A DNA stretch of 64,000 bases, from the NCBI GenBank assembly GCA_902761605.1, contig CACWLC010000006.1, positions 1-64,000 on the forward strand, written 5' to 3'. The DNA is from an uncultured Prevotellaceae bacterium (GTDB lineage Bacteria; Bacteroidota; Bacteroidia; Bacteroidales; Bacteroidaceae). Position numbers and translations under genes: made by a program. The notes below the pieces were generated by a model. It saw only the letters and a program-made list of their open reading frames with translations. It ran no database searches and was not told the DNA's origin. Shown one piece after another: positions 50,807 to 60,065 of this stretch (its first letter is position 1; each line of letters starts with the position of its first letter).

Positions 50807-53617
50807 ATGAAACTAAGAAAACTTTTTGTAGCAGTAGCACTGCTCACCACAGGTTTCGCATCAGCTCAGCAGATGCCAGAGATACCTGTAGACAGTGGAG
50901 TCCGTATTGGAAAGCTCGACAATGGACTTACTTACTATCTTCGTCACAACAACAATCCTGAGAAGAAGGCTAACTTCTACATTGCCCAGCGAGTGGGTTC
51001 TATTCAGGAGGATGACACTCAGCAGGGTCTGGCTCACTTCCTCGAGCACATGGCCTTCAACGGTTCTGAGCACTTCCCTTCAGGAAAGATGATTGAGTAT
51101 CTTCAGACTATAGGTGTTCAGTTCGGACGCAGCCTGAATGCATATACCTCTATCGATCGTACCGTATATTATATCGCTGACGTATCTACAGAGCGCCAGT
51201 CTGCTCTCGACTCTTGCGTCCTCGTATTGAGAGACTGGTCGAGTGGTATCACTGCCGAGCCAGCAGAGATTGAGAAGGAGCGTGATGTTATCCATAATGA
51301 GTATCGTATGCGCAACAGCCCAAATCAGCGTATGATTGAGCGTGCTCTGCCTACTCTGTTCCAGGGAAGTAAGTATGGTTTCCGCATGCCTATCGGTAAG
51401 ATGGAAATTGTCGATAACTTCAAGCCCGAGGAGCTCATTGCTTATTATAAGAAATGGTATCGTCCAGACAACCAGGCTTTAGTAATCGTTGGTGACATCG
51501 ATGTTGACTACACAGAGAACCTCATCAAGAAGATGTTTGGTGACATCAAGGTCGCTCCAGATGCAGCCAAGGTGGTAGATGAGGCTGTGCCCGACAATGA
51601 ACAGGCTATCTATGTAGCTGAGAAGGATAAGGAACAGCAGTACCCAGTGCTGATGCTCTCAATGAAGCGTGATCCTATCCCTGCAGAGCTGAAGAAGACT
51701 ATGGCTTACCTCGTAACCGACTATCTCAGCGATCTCACATGTTCTATGATGAATAGCCGTTTCTCAGAGTTGCAGCAGCAGCCCGACTGTCCTTTCCTTC
51801 AGGCAATGACTCAGGATGGTAACTATCTGCAGTTGGCACGTACCAAGGAGGCTCTGATGTTTATCGGAGTAGCCAAGGAGGGTAAGGAGATTGAGACCAT
51901 GCAGGCTGTAATGCGTGAGGCTAAGCGTGTTCACGACTTCGGGTTCACCGCTACTGAGTTCGCTCGTGCAAAGGCTGAATACCTGAGCCAGCTCGAGAAG
52001 TACTACACCAATCGTGATAAGATGAAGAACAGCCAGTTTGCTGACTCTTATATCGAGCACTTTCTCGAGAATGATCCTATCCCATCAGTAGAGGATTACT
52101 ATAACACGATGAACATGCTTGCTCAGCAGCTGCCTTTCGAGGTTGTTAATCAGTATGCACAGCAGATTATCAATGTAGATGAGAAGAATCTCGTTGCTTT
52201 CCAGATGGAGCAGGAGAAGGATGGTAAGACATACGTTGCTCCTGAGGCAATGAAGAAGGCTACTGAGGCAGTACGTGCAGAGACACTTACCGCTTGGGTT
52301 GACAATGTCAAGGAAGAGCCTCTGATGGCTCAGATGCCTGCAAAGGGTAAGATCACAAAGGAGACAGAGAACAAGACTCTCGGATATAAGGAACTTACTC
52401 TCTCTAATGGTGCAAAGGTTATTCTGAAGAAGACAGACTTCAAGGACGATGAGGTGATGATGCAGGCAGAGGCTAAGGGTGGTATGTCGCTCTATGGCAA
52501 GGAGGATATCATGAATCTCCAGCTCATCGAGCCTGCTCAGATGTACAGTGGTCTTGGCAACTTCTCTAAGTCAGAGCTCGACAAGGCTCTTGCTGGTAAG
52601 CAGGCAAGCGTTGGTCTGAGTGTAAAGGAGGATCGCCAGTATATCAGTGGCCGTTGTGTTCCCAAGGATATCGAGACACTCTTCCAGCTGTTCTATCTCA
52701 CACAGACAAACATCAAGAAGGATGAGAAGTCGATGGCTTCGTTCGTTAACCAGATGCAGATGATTCTCAAGAACAAGAGCCTGAACCACCAGCTTGTTTA
52801 CAATGACTCTCTTGAGAGCACTAAGAATAATGGTAATCCTATCTACAAACTCCCTGAGTTGGATGATATGAAGAAGTTCGATTACGATCGCACTCTCTCA
52901 ATGCTGAAGCAGCTCTATATCAACGGTGGTCAGTTCACATATACTATCATTGGTAACTTCGACGAGCAGGCTATCCGTCCTCTCATTGAGCAGTATATCG
53001 CTTCTCTGCCAGCTGGTAAGGCTGTAAAGACTAAGGATGTACGTACATTCTTCAGCGGCAAGAAGGTTAACCGCTTCGAGAAGAAGATGGAGACTCCACA
53101 GGCTCAGACCACTCAGATCTGGAAGAACGATAAGCTGGCTTACACTCTCGAGAACAAGGTATTGCTCGATGCTGCAACAAGAGTTCTCACTCGCATCTAT
53201 CTGCGTACCATCCGTGAGGAGGAGAGTGCTGCATATAACGTAGGTTGCGATGGTGAGATCAGCACTATGGGTCCAAAGCCGGTATTCTTCATGACTGCTC
53301 AGGCTCCAACAAATCCTGATAAGCAGAAGATTGCTGAGGATCTGATGATCAAGTATATCAACGAGGCAAAGGCTAAGATTGCTGATGACGATCTGAATCC
53401 TGTTAAGGAGACTATGCTGAAGCAGGCTGAGGATGCAAATCGTGAGAATCGTCACTGGATGAATGTGCTGACAGAGTGGACTGCTGAGGGTGTTGACCTG
53501 CAGACCAACTATGCTCAGGTTGTAAAGGCTCTGACTCCACAGAAAGTTCAGAAGTTTATCGCTGACTTCCTCGCTGCAGGAAACCATGCTTCAGTTGTCA
53601 TGATGCCTACAAAGTAA
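50807..53617 (+). CDS. M16-family zinc metalloprotease (pitrilysin/insulinase type), secreted
   Basis: A 936-residue protein from ATG 50807 with a signal peptide (MKLRKLFVAVALLTTGFASA). The inverted zinc motif is HFLEHMAFNGS (HxxEH), with a distal Glu in the EIEKERDVIHNEYRM region; RTIREEESAAYNVGC in the C-terminal half is the substrate-binding R/Y motif. Two full M16 halves are present, the second without zinc ligands. It degrades peptides in the periplasm. The RprY-type box suggests induction by envelope signals. Confidence 0.93.
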   Translation: MKLRKLFVAVALLTTGFASAQQMPEIPVDSGVRIGKLDNGLTYYLRHNNNPEKKANFYIAQRVGSIQEDDTQQGLAHFLEHMAFNGSEHFPSGKMIEYLQTIGVQFGRSLNAYTSIDRTVYYIADVSTERQSALDSCVLVLRDWSSGITAEPAEIEKERDVIHNEYRMRNSPNQRMIERALPTLFQGSKYGFRMPIGKMEIVDNFKPEELIAYYKKWYRPDNQALVIVGDIDVDYTENLIKKMFGDIKVAPDAAKVVDEAVPDNEQAIYVAEKDKEQQYPVLMLSMKRDPIPAELKKTMAYLVTDYLSDLTCSMMNSRFSELQQQPDCPFLQAMTQDGNYLQLARTKEALMFIGVAKEGKEIETMQAVMREAKRVHDFGFTATEFARAKAEYLSQLEKYYTNRDKMKNSQFADSYIEHFLENDPIPSVEDYYNTMNMLAQQLPFEVVNQYAQQIINVDEKNLVAFQMEQEKDGKTYVAPEAMKKATEAVRAETLTAWVDNVKEEPLMAQMPAKGKITKETENKTLGYKELTLSNGAKVILKKTDFKDDEVMMQAEAKGGMSLYGKEDIMNLQLIEPAQMYSGLGNFSKSELDKALAGKQASVGLSVKEDRQYISGRCVPKDIETLFQLFYLTQTNIKKDEKSMASFVNQMQMILKNKSLNHQLVYNDSLESTKNNGNPIYKLPELDDMKKFDYDRTLSMLKQLYINGGQFTYTIIGNFDEQAIRPLIEQYIASLPAGKAVKTKDVRTFFSGKKVNRFEKKMETPQAQTTQIWKNDKLAYTLENKVLLDAATRVLTRIYLRTIREEESAAYNVGCDGEISTMGPKPVFFMTAQAPTNPDKQKIAEDLMIKYINEAKAKIADDDLNPVKETMLKQAEDANRENRHWMNVLTEWTAEGVDLQTNYAQVVKALTPQKVQKFIADFLAAGNHASVVMMPTK

Positions 53618-53642
53618 TTAAAAAGCTTTAAATTGGTAATAG

Positions 53643-53679
53643 AATCCGTAATTAGGGTAACCTGATTACGGATTTTTTA
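53643..53679 (+). terminator. terminator after the M16 protease
   Basis: AATCCGTAAT (53643-53652) and ATTACGGATT (53665-53674), a perfect ten-pair stem followed by a T-run. TACCTTTG of the next gene follows at 53682-53689. Confidence 0.85.
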
Positions 53680-53713
53680 TGTACCTTTGTAGCCACAAAC
53701 ACTAAATACTGAT

Positions 53714-54556
53714 ATGGAAGTTATTAAGAATAAGGAGTTTGGAGGCGAGCGACCATTGTTTGCTACACATGATTTGAGGCTTGAGAATATCACCATCGTA
53801 GATGGTGAGTCGGGCATCAAGCAGTGTCAGAATATGGAGTGCTACGATAGTAAGTTCTACGGTAAATACCCTTGGTGGCATGTTGATGGAGCTCATATCG
53901 AGAATTGCTATTTCGCTCCAGGTTCTCGCTCTGCCATTTGGTATACCAACGACCTTGTTATGAAGAATTGCACCATCGACGGGCCAAAGTTCTTCCGTGA
54001 GATGAATAATGTGGAACTCGATGATGTAACAATCAATGATGCCGATGAGACTTTTTGGAAAGTTAAGGGCTTGAAACTCAAGAATGTGAAGCTTCATGAG
54101 GGTACTTATCCGTTCATGTTCTCTGAGGATATTTATGTGGATGGTCTTGAGAGTGATTCGAAATATGTGTTCCAGTATTGTAAGAATGTTGAGGTACATA
54201 ATGCAAAGATTGTTACTAAAGACTCTTTCTGGGAGTGCGAGAATGTAACTGTATATGATTCTGTGCTCGATGGTGAGTATCTCGCCTGGCATTCTAAGAA
54301 TGTGCGTCTGGTGAACTGCCATCTCGCTGGTGAGCAACTTTTGTGTTATGTTGATAACCTCGTGCTTGAGAATTGTACTTTCGATGCTGCCTGTGATCGC
54401 ATCTTCGAATACTCTACCGTTGAAGCAAATGTAAAAGGACATATCGAAAACATCAAGAACCCTACAAGCGGACATATCATTGCCGATAGTATCGGCTCTG
54501 TAACAATCGATGATAATGTGCGTCAACCGAATAACTGTATAATAAAGACTCGCTGA
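53714..54556 (+). CDS. DUF3737 family right-handed beta-helix protein
   Basis: A 280-residue cytoplasmic protein made of repeated short strands (KNVEVHNAKIVTKDSFWECE; NVTVYDSVLDGEYLAWHSK), matching DUF3737. A pectate-lyase-like helix is likely; function unknown. Its stop overlaps the aminotransferase start (TGATG), and the two are commonly paired in gut bacteria, suggesting a shared but unknown role. Confidence 0.88.
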   Translation: MEVIKNKEFGGERPLFATHDLRLENITIVDGESGIKQCQNMECYDSKFYGKYPWWHVDGAHIENCYFAPGSRSAIWYTNDLVMKNCTIDGPKFFREMNNVELDDVTINDADETFWKVKGLKLKNVKLHEGTYPFMFSEDIYVDGLESDSKYVFQYCKNVEVHNAKIVTKDSFWECENVTVYDSVLDGEYLAWHSKNVRLVNCHLAGEQLLCYVDNLVLENCTFDAACDRIFEYSTVEANVKGHIENIKNPTSGHIIADSIGSVTIDDNVRQPNNCIIKTR

Positions 54557-55713
54557 TGAAATACGACTTTGATGAAATAGTCAATCGCAGAGGCACACAC
54601 TCTGTAAAATGGGATGAAGCTGCAGAGGGAGTTATTCCTCTTTGGGTAGCAGATATGGACTTTAAGGCAGCGCCTGCAATACTGGAGGTTGTGCGTAAAC
54701 GTGCTGAACATGGGGTGTATGGATATACTGTAGTAGAGGAGGATTACTATCTTGCGATAATCAACTGGTTCCAACGTCGCCATGATTGGCATATCCGTCG
54801 TGAGGAGATTCTATATACCACTGGTGTTGTTCCGGCAATGTCTGTTGCCGTCAAGGCCCTCACGATGCCAGGTGAAAAGGTGCTTATCCTCTCGCCTGAC
54901 TATAACTGTTTCTTCTCTTCAGTGCGTAACAATGGGTGTGAGGTTCTGGAGAGTGTGTTGAAGAGGAAGGAGAATACCTTTGAGGTTGATTGGGAGGATT
55001 TCGAGGCGAAGTGCGCTGATGAAAAGACTACTGTTTTCTTGCTTTGCAACCCTCATAATCCTACAGGACGCGTGTGGACAAAGACAGAACTGATGCAGAT
55101 GAACGATCTCTGTATGAAATATGGTGTTAAGGTCATCAGCGATGAGATCCACTGCGAACTCATTATGCCTGGGTATAAGTTCCACCCGTTTGCAGCTGTC
55201 AGCGATCAGTGCCGTAAGAATAGTGTGATTCTCAATTCTCCGTCTAAGTCATTCAATATCGCAGGTCTTCAGGCTGCAAATATCATCTGCTCTCAGACGG
55301 AATGGCGTCGTCGATTGGATCGTGCGATAAATATTAATGAGGTGTGCGATCTTAATCCCTTTGGCCCAGTAGCACTTATCGCTGCCTATAATGAAAGCGA
55401 GGACTGGATAGATGAACTCAACCAGTATCTCTGGGGTAACTATCAGGCTCTCTGCGAGTTTGTAGAAAAAGAGTTGCCTCTTCTGAGAGTCTGCAAACTC
55501 GAAGGCACTTATCTGCCTTGGGTAGATGTCTCTGCCTTGGGTGTCTCATCTCAGCATCTATGTGATCGTATCATGTCTGAGGCAAAAGTATGGGTTAATC
55601 CTGGCACGATGTATGGTGCTCAGAGTGGCGAGGGGTATATCCGAATTAACATCGCCTGTCCTCGTAGTCTCCTTCTCGAGGCTTTGAAAAGAATCAAAAA
55701 TGTGTTGATATAA
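54556..55713 (+). CDS. MalY/PatB-family aminotransferase (cystathionine beta-lyase type)
   Basis: A 385-residue fold-type I PLP enzyme: WVADMDFKAAPAI near the start, CNPHNPTGRVW, DEIHCELIMPGYKFHPF, and PLP lysine in NSPSKSFNIAGLQAAN. MalY/PatB enzymes split cystathionine or related C-S bonds, releasing homocysteine or thiols, pyruvate and ammonia. It may complement the sulfur locus metabolically but is separately placed and has no copy of that operator. Confidence 0.9.
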   Translation: MKYDFDEIVNRRGTHSVKWDEAAEGVIPLWVADMDFKAAPAILEVVRKRAEHGVYGYTVVEEDYYLAIINWFQRRHDWHIRREEILYTTGVVPAMSVAVKALTMPGEKVLILSPDYNCFFSSVRNNGCEVLESVLKRKENTFEVDWEDFEAKCADEKTTVFLLCNPHNPTGRVWTKTELMQMNDLCMKYGVKVISDEIHCELIMPGYKFHPFAAVSDQCRKNSVILNSPSKSFNIAGLQAANIICSQTEWRRRLDRAININEVCDLNPFGPVALIAAYNESEDWIDELNQYLWGNYQALCEFVEKELPLLRVCKLEGTYLPWVDVSALGVSSQHLCDRIMSEAKVWVNPGTMYGAQSGEGYIRINIACPRSLLLEALKRIKNVLI

Positions 55714-55743
55714 AAAACGCTTGAAAGAAATATAAAGAATAAC

Positions 55744-55830
55744 TGAAAGAAATTAGAATAATAAGAATAATAATTATGCTATGCTGAATATGCCGTAAAA
55801 AATTATTCTAATTATTCTAATTTCTTTCAA
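55744..55830. terminator. long AT-rich inverted repeat between convergent genes
   Basis: TGAAAGAAATTAGAATAAT near 55744-55762 extends to about 55772; its inverted copy is at 55801-55830 with about one mismatch over 28 bases. It separates the converging MalY/PatB and GH43 genes and may end both transcripts. Confidence 0.55.
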
Positions 55831-55859
55831 TATAAAACTACTATTGATTTCTATTCACA

Positions 55860-57893
55860 TTAGTTTATCAGATAGATTTTTGTCATTCCATTGAAGGTAG
55901 CTCTGATGGTGGCACGACCTTCGGTGATGGGGCTGATGTCGAACTTCACGGCAGGGTCTGTGGATGTAGCCTTAAGGGTTGAGCCTTTATCGAGCTTGCC
56001 ATAGACCTGATAGCGGTTTGCCTCTGTAAATCCGTTGAGGTTGTTGAACCATATAGGATTTGCTGGAATTATGAGGTTATGACCGTCGGCTGTGATAGTA
56101 ACCTGGGGCACTGCTGGAGCCTCAAACTTCTCACCAGCCTTTGAGAATCCTATTCCGTGAAGGTCGAACAGACCCTGTGGACGCTGAGGACCACGTGGAG
56201 CACCCCAACGGGGACGTTCCGGAGCCTTTACCTCAGGACCCTCTGCTACGAGATAGATAGCATGCTTTCCTGCAAGTCCCTCAACATCAGACACTGCTGT
56301 CTGATATATCATAGCTGCCTTAGGAGCATCAGCTGGGATATCAAACACTCCGATCTCCTTACCCTTCCAAGGATCGTCGAGAAGAACATGAATCTTGAAT
56401 GCCCCATGTCCACCAGTGGTAAGGTTAAGGTTCAGCATCGCTCCATCGCCCTTCTGGATACCAGCAAATGGCTTCAGTCCCTTTGTGGCTGCTGCGAGAC
56501 CTCCAAAGCCGAAGTATTTGAAACCTACTATGCCACCATTCTGGATGCCTGCAAGCTCCATAGAGTTCTTCCAGACATCGTGGTTATCCTGCATCCACTC
56601 GTTGCTGTTAGGACCATACATGAAACATGCGATACCGGCTGAATAATACTGATAAGGTGGAAGACCAAAAATCTGGAATCCCTCAGAGGTTACCTCGGCA
56701 CCAGTATATGTATTACCGTCTGAGGCAGCTGCTGTCCACTCATTACTTTTTTCAAATGGATCATAGCCCGTAATCTTCACTACTCCTCCCTTAGATACAG
56801 GTTTCTTGTCCCAAGTGATCTTTACTGGGGCTACCATTGCCTGACGGGCAAAGCCGAATCCGCGTGGAGGACGATGATAGAACACATACCACTGGCCATT
56901 GATCTCCTGGAGCGATCCGTGGGTGTTGTGACCTGCATTTGTGGTAATCAGATGTGAGCCGTCTTCATTGAGCACCACGCCACGAGAGTCTACAAGTACT
57001 CCACCTGAGCGCCAAGGACCAAGCGGAGAGTCGCCAAAGGCATATCTCAAAGCTGAGTTGGTATTGTCTAATCCATATTCCTTGCCGCTATATCCAGAGA
57101 ACACCATCACATATTTATTTCCTACCTGACGGATGGATGATGCCTCGAAGAAATTAAAGTCTAATGGGTTCTGGCCTTTGTAGAGGGCCTTATACTCAGA
57201 ACCTTCCTTGTCGAGTAGCTTACCGTCGCGACTGCTGGCAGGGATAAATGGGTCGATAAGTTCTGTTCCCTCACGCTTTGAATACATCGTGTTCTGATCA
57301 AGTTCGCAGGCTGTTGAGTGCTGGAATCCATAGAAAACGTAAGCGCGATAGCCTTTTGTATAATCAGGGTCTTTCTTGTTGGTGATGTTCTCTACGAATA
57401 CAGAGGGATCGAAGTCGATGAGTGAGCCAGGCAGACATCTGCGACCATCCTCTGTGAGATTGATAGGAGTAAAGGGACCGTTCGGACGATCGCCCTTGCA
57501 GACCATTGGCACACGCTGCCATCCACGTGAGTGTGGATAGAGATAGTAAGTCTTCTTGCCTGTGGCTTTGTCTTTGATTTCTACGAGGTCGGGTGCGAAC
57601 ATCGTGTCCCATTGTCCGTCTACATACCAAGAGAAGATAGGACCCTCGTCGCGCCATTGTGTGAGATCATCAACGGGTGCTGACCACATACGGATATCAG
57701 GACCGCAATAGGCTGTGAATGTCACATCGTGAGAGCCGATGATGTATGCACGATACTTTCCAGGATTGTCTGGGTCTTCAAACACACGTGGTTCACCATC
57801 TGGCAAATGCTCCCAAAGTGGGAGATAGGGGTTCTGTGCCTGAGCCACAAGTACGGCAAGCAACAGAAGGGGTAACATAAAAAATCTTTTCAT
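55860..57893 (-). CDS. GH43-like glycoside hydrolase with CBM6-like module, secreted
   Basis: A 677-residue protein from ATG 57893 (MKRFFMLPLLLLAVLVAQAQ, signal peptide). Five-bladed propeller features: EPRVFEDPDNPGKYRAYIIG, QWDTMFAPDLVEIKD, FFEASSIRQVGNKYVMVFSG, DGSHLITTNAGHNTHGSLQE. From about 400 a beta-sandwich region (AGIQNGGIVGFKYFGFGG; GGHGAFKIHVLLDDPWKG) resembles CBM6. GH43 enzymes act on arabinan, xylan or arabinogalactan side chains; the exact substrate is not evident. A TATCTTTG box lies at 57930-57937 on the minus strand. Confidence 0.85.
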   Translation of the reverse strand: MKRFFMLPLLLLAVLVAQAQNPYLPLWEHLPDGEPRVFEDPDNPGKYRAYIIGSHDVTFTAYCGPDIRMWSAPVDDLTQWRDEGPIFSWYVDGQWDTMFAPDLVEIKDKATGKKTYYLYPHSRGWQRVPMVCKGDRPNGPFTPINLTEDGRRCLPGSLIDFDPSVFVENITNKKDPDYTKGYRAYVFYGFQHSTACELDQNTMYSKREGTELIDPFIPASSRDGKLLDKEGSEYKALYKGQNPLDFNFFEASSIRQVGNKYVMVFSGYSGKEYGLDNTNSALRYAFGDSPLGPWRSGGVLVDSRGVVLNEDGSHLITTNAGHNTHGSLQEINGQWYVFYHRPPRGFGFARQAMVAPVKITWDKKPVSKGGVVKITGYDPFEKSNEWTAAASDGNTYTGAEVTSEGFQIFGLPPYQYYSAGIACFMYGPNSNEWMQDNHDVWKNSMELAGIQNGGIVGFKYFGFGGLAAATKGLKPFAGIQKGDGAMLNLNLTTGGHGAFKIHVLLDDPWKGKEIGVFDIPADAPKAAMIYQTAVSDVEGLAGKHAIYLVAEGPEVKAPERPRWGAPRGPQRPQGLFDLHGIGFSKAGEKFEAPAVPQVTITADGHNLIIPANPIWFNNLNGFTEANRYQVYGKLDKGSTLKATSTDPAVKFDISPITEGRATIRATFNGMTKIYLIN

Positions 57894-58050
57894 TGCTATG
57901 ATTATTTGAATTTTGATTGATTCTGTTTGCAAAGATAGTAAAACTATATCAAATAACCATCGATAATTGTCTCGAAAGGGATACTTTGAAACATAAGCGA
58001 AAGAAAGTGTAACATTTCTACGGGTTATTTGCAAAAAATCGCTCATTAGT

Positions 58051-58081
58051 TTGGTAGTACGCATAAAAAAGCGTACCTTTG
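58051..58081 (+). promoter_or_regulatory. promoter of tRNA-Arg
   Basis: TTG (58051-58053), 20 bp, TACCTTTG (58074-58081). Transcription would begin near 58087. Confidence 0.7.
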
Positions 58082-58091
58082 CACACGAAAA

Positions 58092-58214
58092 AAAACTCCC
58101 GACTAAGTTTTGGGATTATCGCCCTGATAGTTAAATGGATATAACAAGGCTCTCCTAAAGCTTAGTTCCGAGTTCGATTCTCGGTCGGGGTACTAGAATT
58201 TAGTCGGGAGTTTT
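58092..58214 (+). repeat. inverted repeat enclosing the tRNA gene
   Basis: AAAACTCCCGACTAA (58092-58106) and its exact reverse complement TTAGTCGGGAGTTTT (58200-58214) flank the tRNA. The left arm is the 5' leader of the transcript, so leader and trailer can pair over 15 bp around the tRNA. Confidence 0.8.
58121..58192 (+). tRNA. tRNA-Arg (anticodon CCT)
   Basis: Cloverleaf of 72 bases: acceptor GCCCTGA pairs with TCGGGGT (two G-T pairs), discriminator A; anticodon arm AGGCT-CTCCTAA-AGCTT gives anticodon CCT; T arm CCGAG-TTCGATT-CTCGG. CCA is not encoded. It reads AGG. Confidence 0.93.
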
Positions 58215-58217
58215 ATA

Positions 58218-58349
58218 CTACAGCAGTTTTTCCAAATCTTCCACTGATGGCAGTAATTTCTGATAGGACTTTAAGGGAAAGAGAAAGTCAAAGATTGTAG
58301 AGTTTTTGTAGGTCGTTTTGAGCTTTCTTCTTAGCTTCATGGACAGCAT
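58218..58349 (-). CDS. small ORF of 43 residues, unknown
   Basis: ATG 58349 to TAG 58218 encodes a peptide with STIFDFLFPLKSYQKLLPSV then EDLEKLL at the end. The composition is protein-like and the basic N-terminus is plausible, but no promoter is clear. It could be a remnant of a mobile-element gene next to the tRNA. I do not recognise it. Confidence 0.3.
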   Translation of the reverse strand: MLSMKLRRKLKTTYKNSTIFDFLFPLKSYQKLLPSVEDLEKLL

Positions 58350-58469
58350 GAAATATATTTTGTATATATTTACTTCTAATTATTCTTCTACATCTACTAA
58401 AATTTTATAACTAATAGATGAACCTGCTGATTTTATGGGTGTTAATTAGATTATGTGTTAATTTTTAAC

Positions 58470-58524
58470 ATCTATTTTACCTCTACTTATCCTCTACTTA
58501 TCTTCTACCTTTCCCCTACTACCT
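58470..58524 (+). repeat. array of 11-bp iterons, left
   Basis: About five head-to-tail 11-bp units: ATCTATTTTAC, CTCTACTTATC (58481-58491), CTCTACTTATC (58492-58502), TTCTACCTTTC, CCCTACTACCT. Confidence 0.7.
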
Positions 58525-58575
58525 AGATGATTTAATATGCCGTGCTCGCAACTTTTCTTATTAATACTTGCTCTT

Positions 58576-58658
58576 AAATTCTCGAGAGAATTTTGTGCTT
58601 ACTCCGTACCTATTTATTGTTAAGTGCCTAGCTAACCCTCAAATTCTCGAGAGAATTT
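58576..58658. repeat. two copies of an 18-bp inverted repeat
   Basis: AAATTCTCGAGAGAATTT at 58576-58593 and again at 58641-58658, each with eight-base arms and a two-base centre, 65 bp apart. Confidence 0.75.
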
Positions 58659-58800
58659 ATTGCCTACCTTTCTTCTCTCTTGTTGTAAGTCCGTATCTTT
58701 ATATCTGCTACCCTACTGCAAAAGCGTCGTCAACCTTTTTTTGTTGTAATAAAGTATGGTGCGTCGTAAGAATGGACAGAGCTGTGGGGTAATAGCTGAT

Positions 58801-58868
58801 GATAAGTGGGCGTATGTAGATGTAGTGTAGTGGATAAGTAGAAGTAAAGTAGAGGTAAAGTGGATGTA
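58801..58868 (-). repeat. array of 11-bp iterons, right, inverted
   Basis: Plus-strand units GATAAGTAGAA (58833-58843), GTAAAGTAGAG (58844-58854) and GTAAAGTGGAT (58855-58865), with weaker units from 58801. They are reverse complements of the left array units. No gene is visible between the arrays or up to 58942. Confidence 0.7.
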
Positions 58869-58942
58869 AATACTTTGTTAATGTGCTTGTTTACAATTGA
58901 ATACGTAGATAATTGTAGAGGTTAGTACTTATACTTATAAAT

Positions 58943-60046
58943 CTATAGCTTATTATTGTCTTCTTCTGGCCAAGGCTCGAAGTCGAGTTCGAGCTCTATC
59001 CATTGTTTTTCTTCTTGTTGTATAGGGTTCTTCTGGTTTGACACACCTAAGCCTAATAAACGGATGGGATGTGAGCGGTATTCTACGCTCTGCATCAGCT
59101 GTTTGGCCAAAGGAAGGATATCATCCTTGGAGCGAAGGATGTGATCGGTGGTAATACTGCGAGTAATCTGTTGGAAGTCTTGAAACTTGACTTTCAGCGT
59201 CAGAGTGTGCCCGTCGAAATCATTCTTTTCGATGCGCCTAACCAGTTCCAACACCGTGTGATATAGATTAATGGTAACGGCAGCGTTTTCGCTTATGTCA
59301 GATTCGAAGGTTTGTTCGCAGCTTACTGATTTGCGTTCCCACTCCGATATGACAGGACGGTTGTCTATGCCTCGCGAAAAATCGTAAAACACCTGCCCCA
59401 TCTTGCCAAATTCCTGATTAAGATGACTGAGCGACATATTTCTAAGGTCCTGACCTGTGAAGATGCCCATCCGATGCATCTTCTCTGCTGTCTTATGGCC
59501 AATGCCCCAGATTTTCTCGATTTTCAGCTGAGCGATGAAATCCAAAGCCTTGTCAGGATGGATTACCGTCAGCCCGTCTGGTTTGCGCCAGTCGGATGCG
59601 ATCTTCGCCAGAAACTTGCAGTAACTTACCCCTGCAGATGCTGTCAAACCAGTGGTCTCACGGATGCGCAGTTTAATCTCGCGGGCGATATCAACTCCGA
59701 GCTCCATACCTTTCTTATTATCCGTGACATCAAGGAATGCTTCATCGAGTGAGATGGGCTCAATCAGGTCGGTGTAGTCGTGGAATATTTCATGCAGTTG
59801 AGCCGACACCTCCTTGTATCTTTGGAAATGCGGCTCAACTATAATCAGCTGGGGACACAGACGCTTAGCCACCTGGATGGACTGTGCTGAATGCACTCCA
59901 AACCGCCGGGCCTCGTAACTGGCTGTAGATACTACTCCTCGTTCGGCATCGTGGCCTACAGCTATCGGCTTGCCTTTAAGTTCTGGATTGTCTCGCTGCT
60001 CAACAGCAGCGAAGAACTGATCCATATCCACATGGATGACTTTCAT
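58943..60046 (-). CDS. dinB: DNA polymerase IV (Y-family)
   Basis: A 367-residue translesion polymerase: IHVDMDQFFAAVEQRDNPEL (catalytic Asp), SLDEAFLDVTD (second Asp/Glu), VSTASYEARRFGVHSAQS, TASAGVSYCKFLAKIASDW, little-finger domain after about 240, and a C-terminal tail. It copies past damaged bases with low fidelity. Confidence 0.95.
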   Translation of the reverse strand: MKVIHVDMDQFFAAVEQRDNPELKGKPIAVGHDAERGVVSTASYEARRFGVHSAQSIQVAKRLCPQLIIVEPHFQRYKEVSAQLHEIFHDYTDLIEPISLDEAFLDVTDNKKGMELGVDIAREIKLRIRETTGLTASAGVSYCKFLAKIASDWRKPDGLTVIHPDKALDFIAQLKIEKIWGIGHKTAEKMHRMGIFTGQDLRNMSLSHLNQEFGKMGQVFYDFSRGIDNRPVISEWERKSVSCEQTFESDISENAAVTINLYHTVLELVRRIEKNDFDGHTLTLKVKFQDFQQITRSITTDHILRSKDDILPLAKQLMQSVEYRSHPIRLLGLGVSNQKNPIQQEEKQWIELELDFEPWPEEDNNKL

Positions 60047-60065
60047 CTTTTGAAAATCCCGGCTC

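Noticed and set aside
52898-53587. 229-codon minus-strand frame in the M16 gene
   Set aside because: Antisense shadow in a gene with clear M16 features.
53702-54526. 274-codon minus-strand frame opposite DUF3737
   Set aside because: The plus frame has repeat periodicity of a beta-helix, a promoter and coupling to the next gene.
54556-55713. Assigning the MalY/PatB gene to the sulfur locus regulon
   Set aside because: Function could fit, but the TACCA-N6-TGGTA operator is not present upstream and the gene is coupled to DUF3737 45 kb away.
58121-58192. Integrated element at the tRNA 3' end
   Set aside because: No duplicated tRNA 3' end (att site) and no integrase was found downstream; only a small unknown ORF and the iteron arrays.
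58470-58868. Chromosomal oriC
   Set aside because: Only partial DnaA-box similarity and no dnaA, dnaN or other origin-linked genes; kept as an unexplained iteron region.
58470-58868. CRISPR array
   Set aside because: Units are 11 bp and contiguous without spacers, and no cas genes are in the window.
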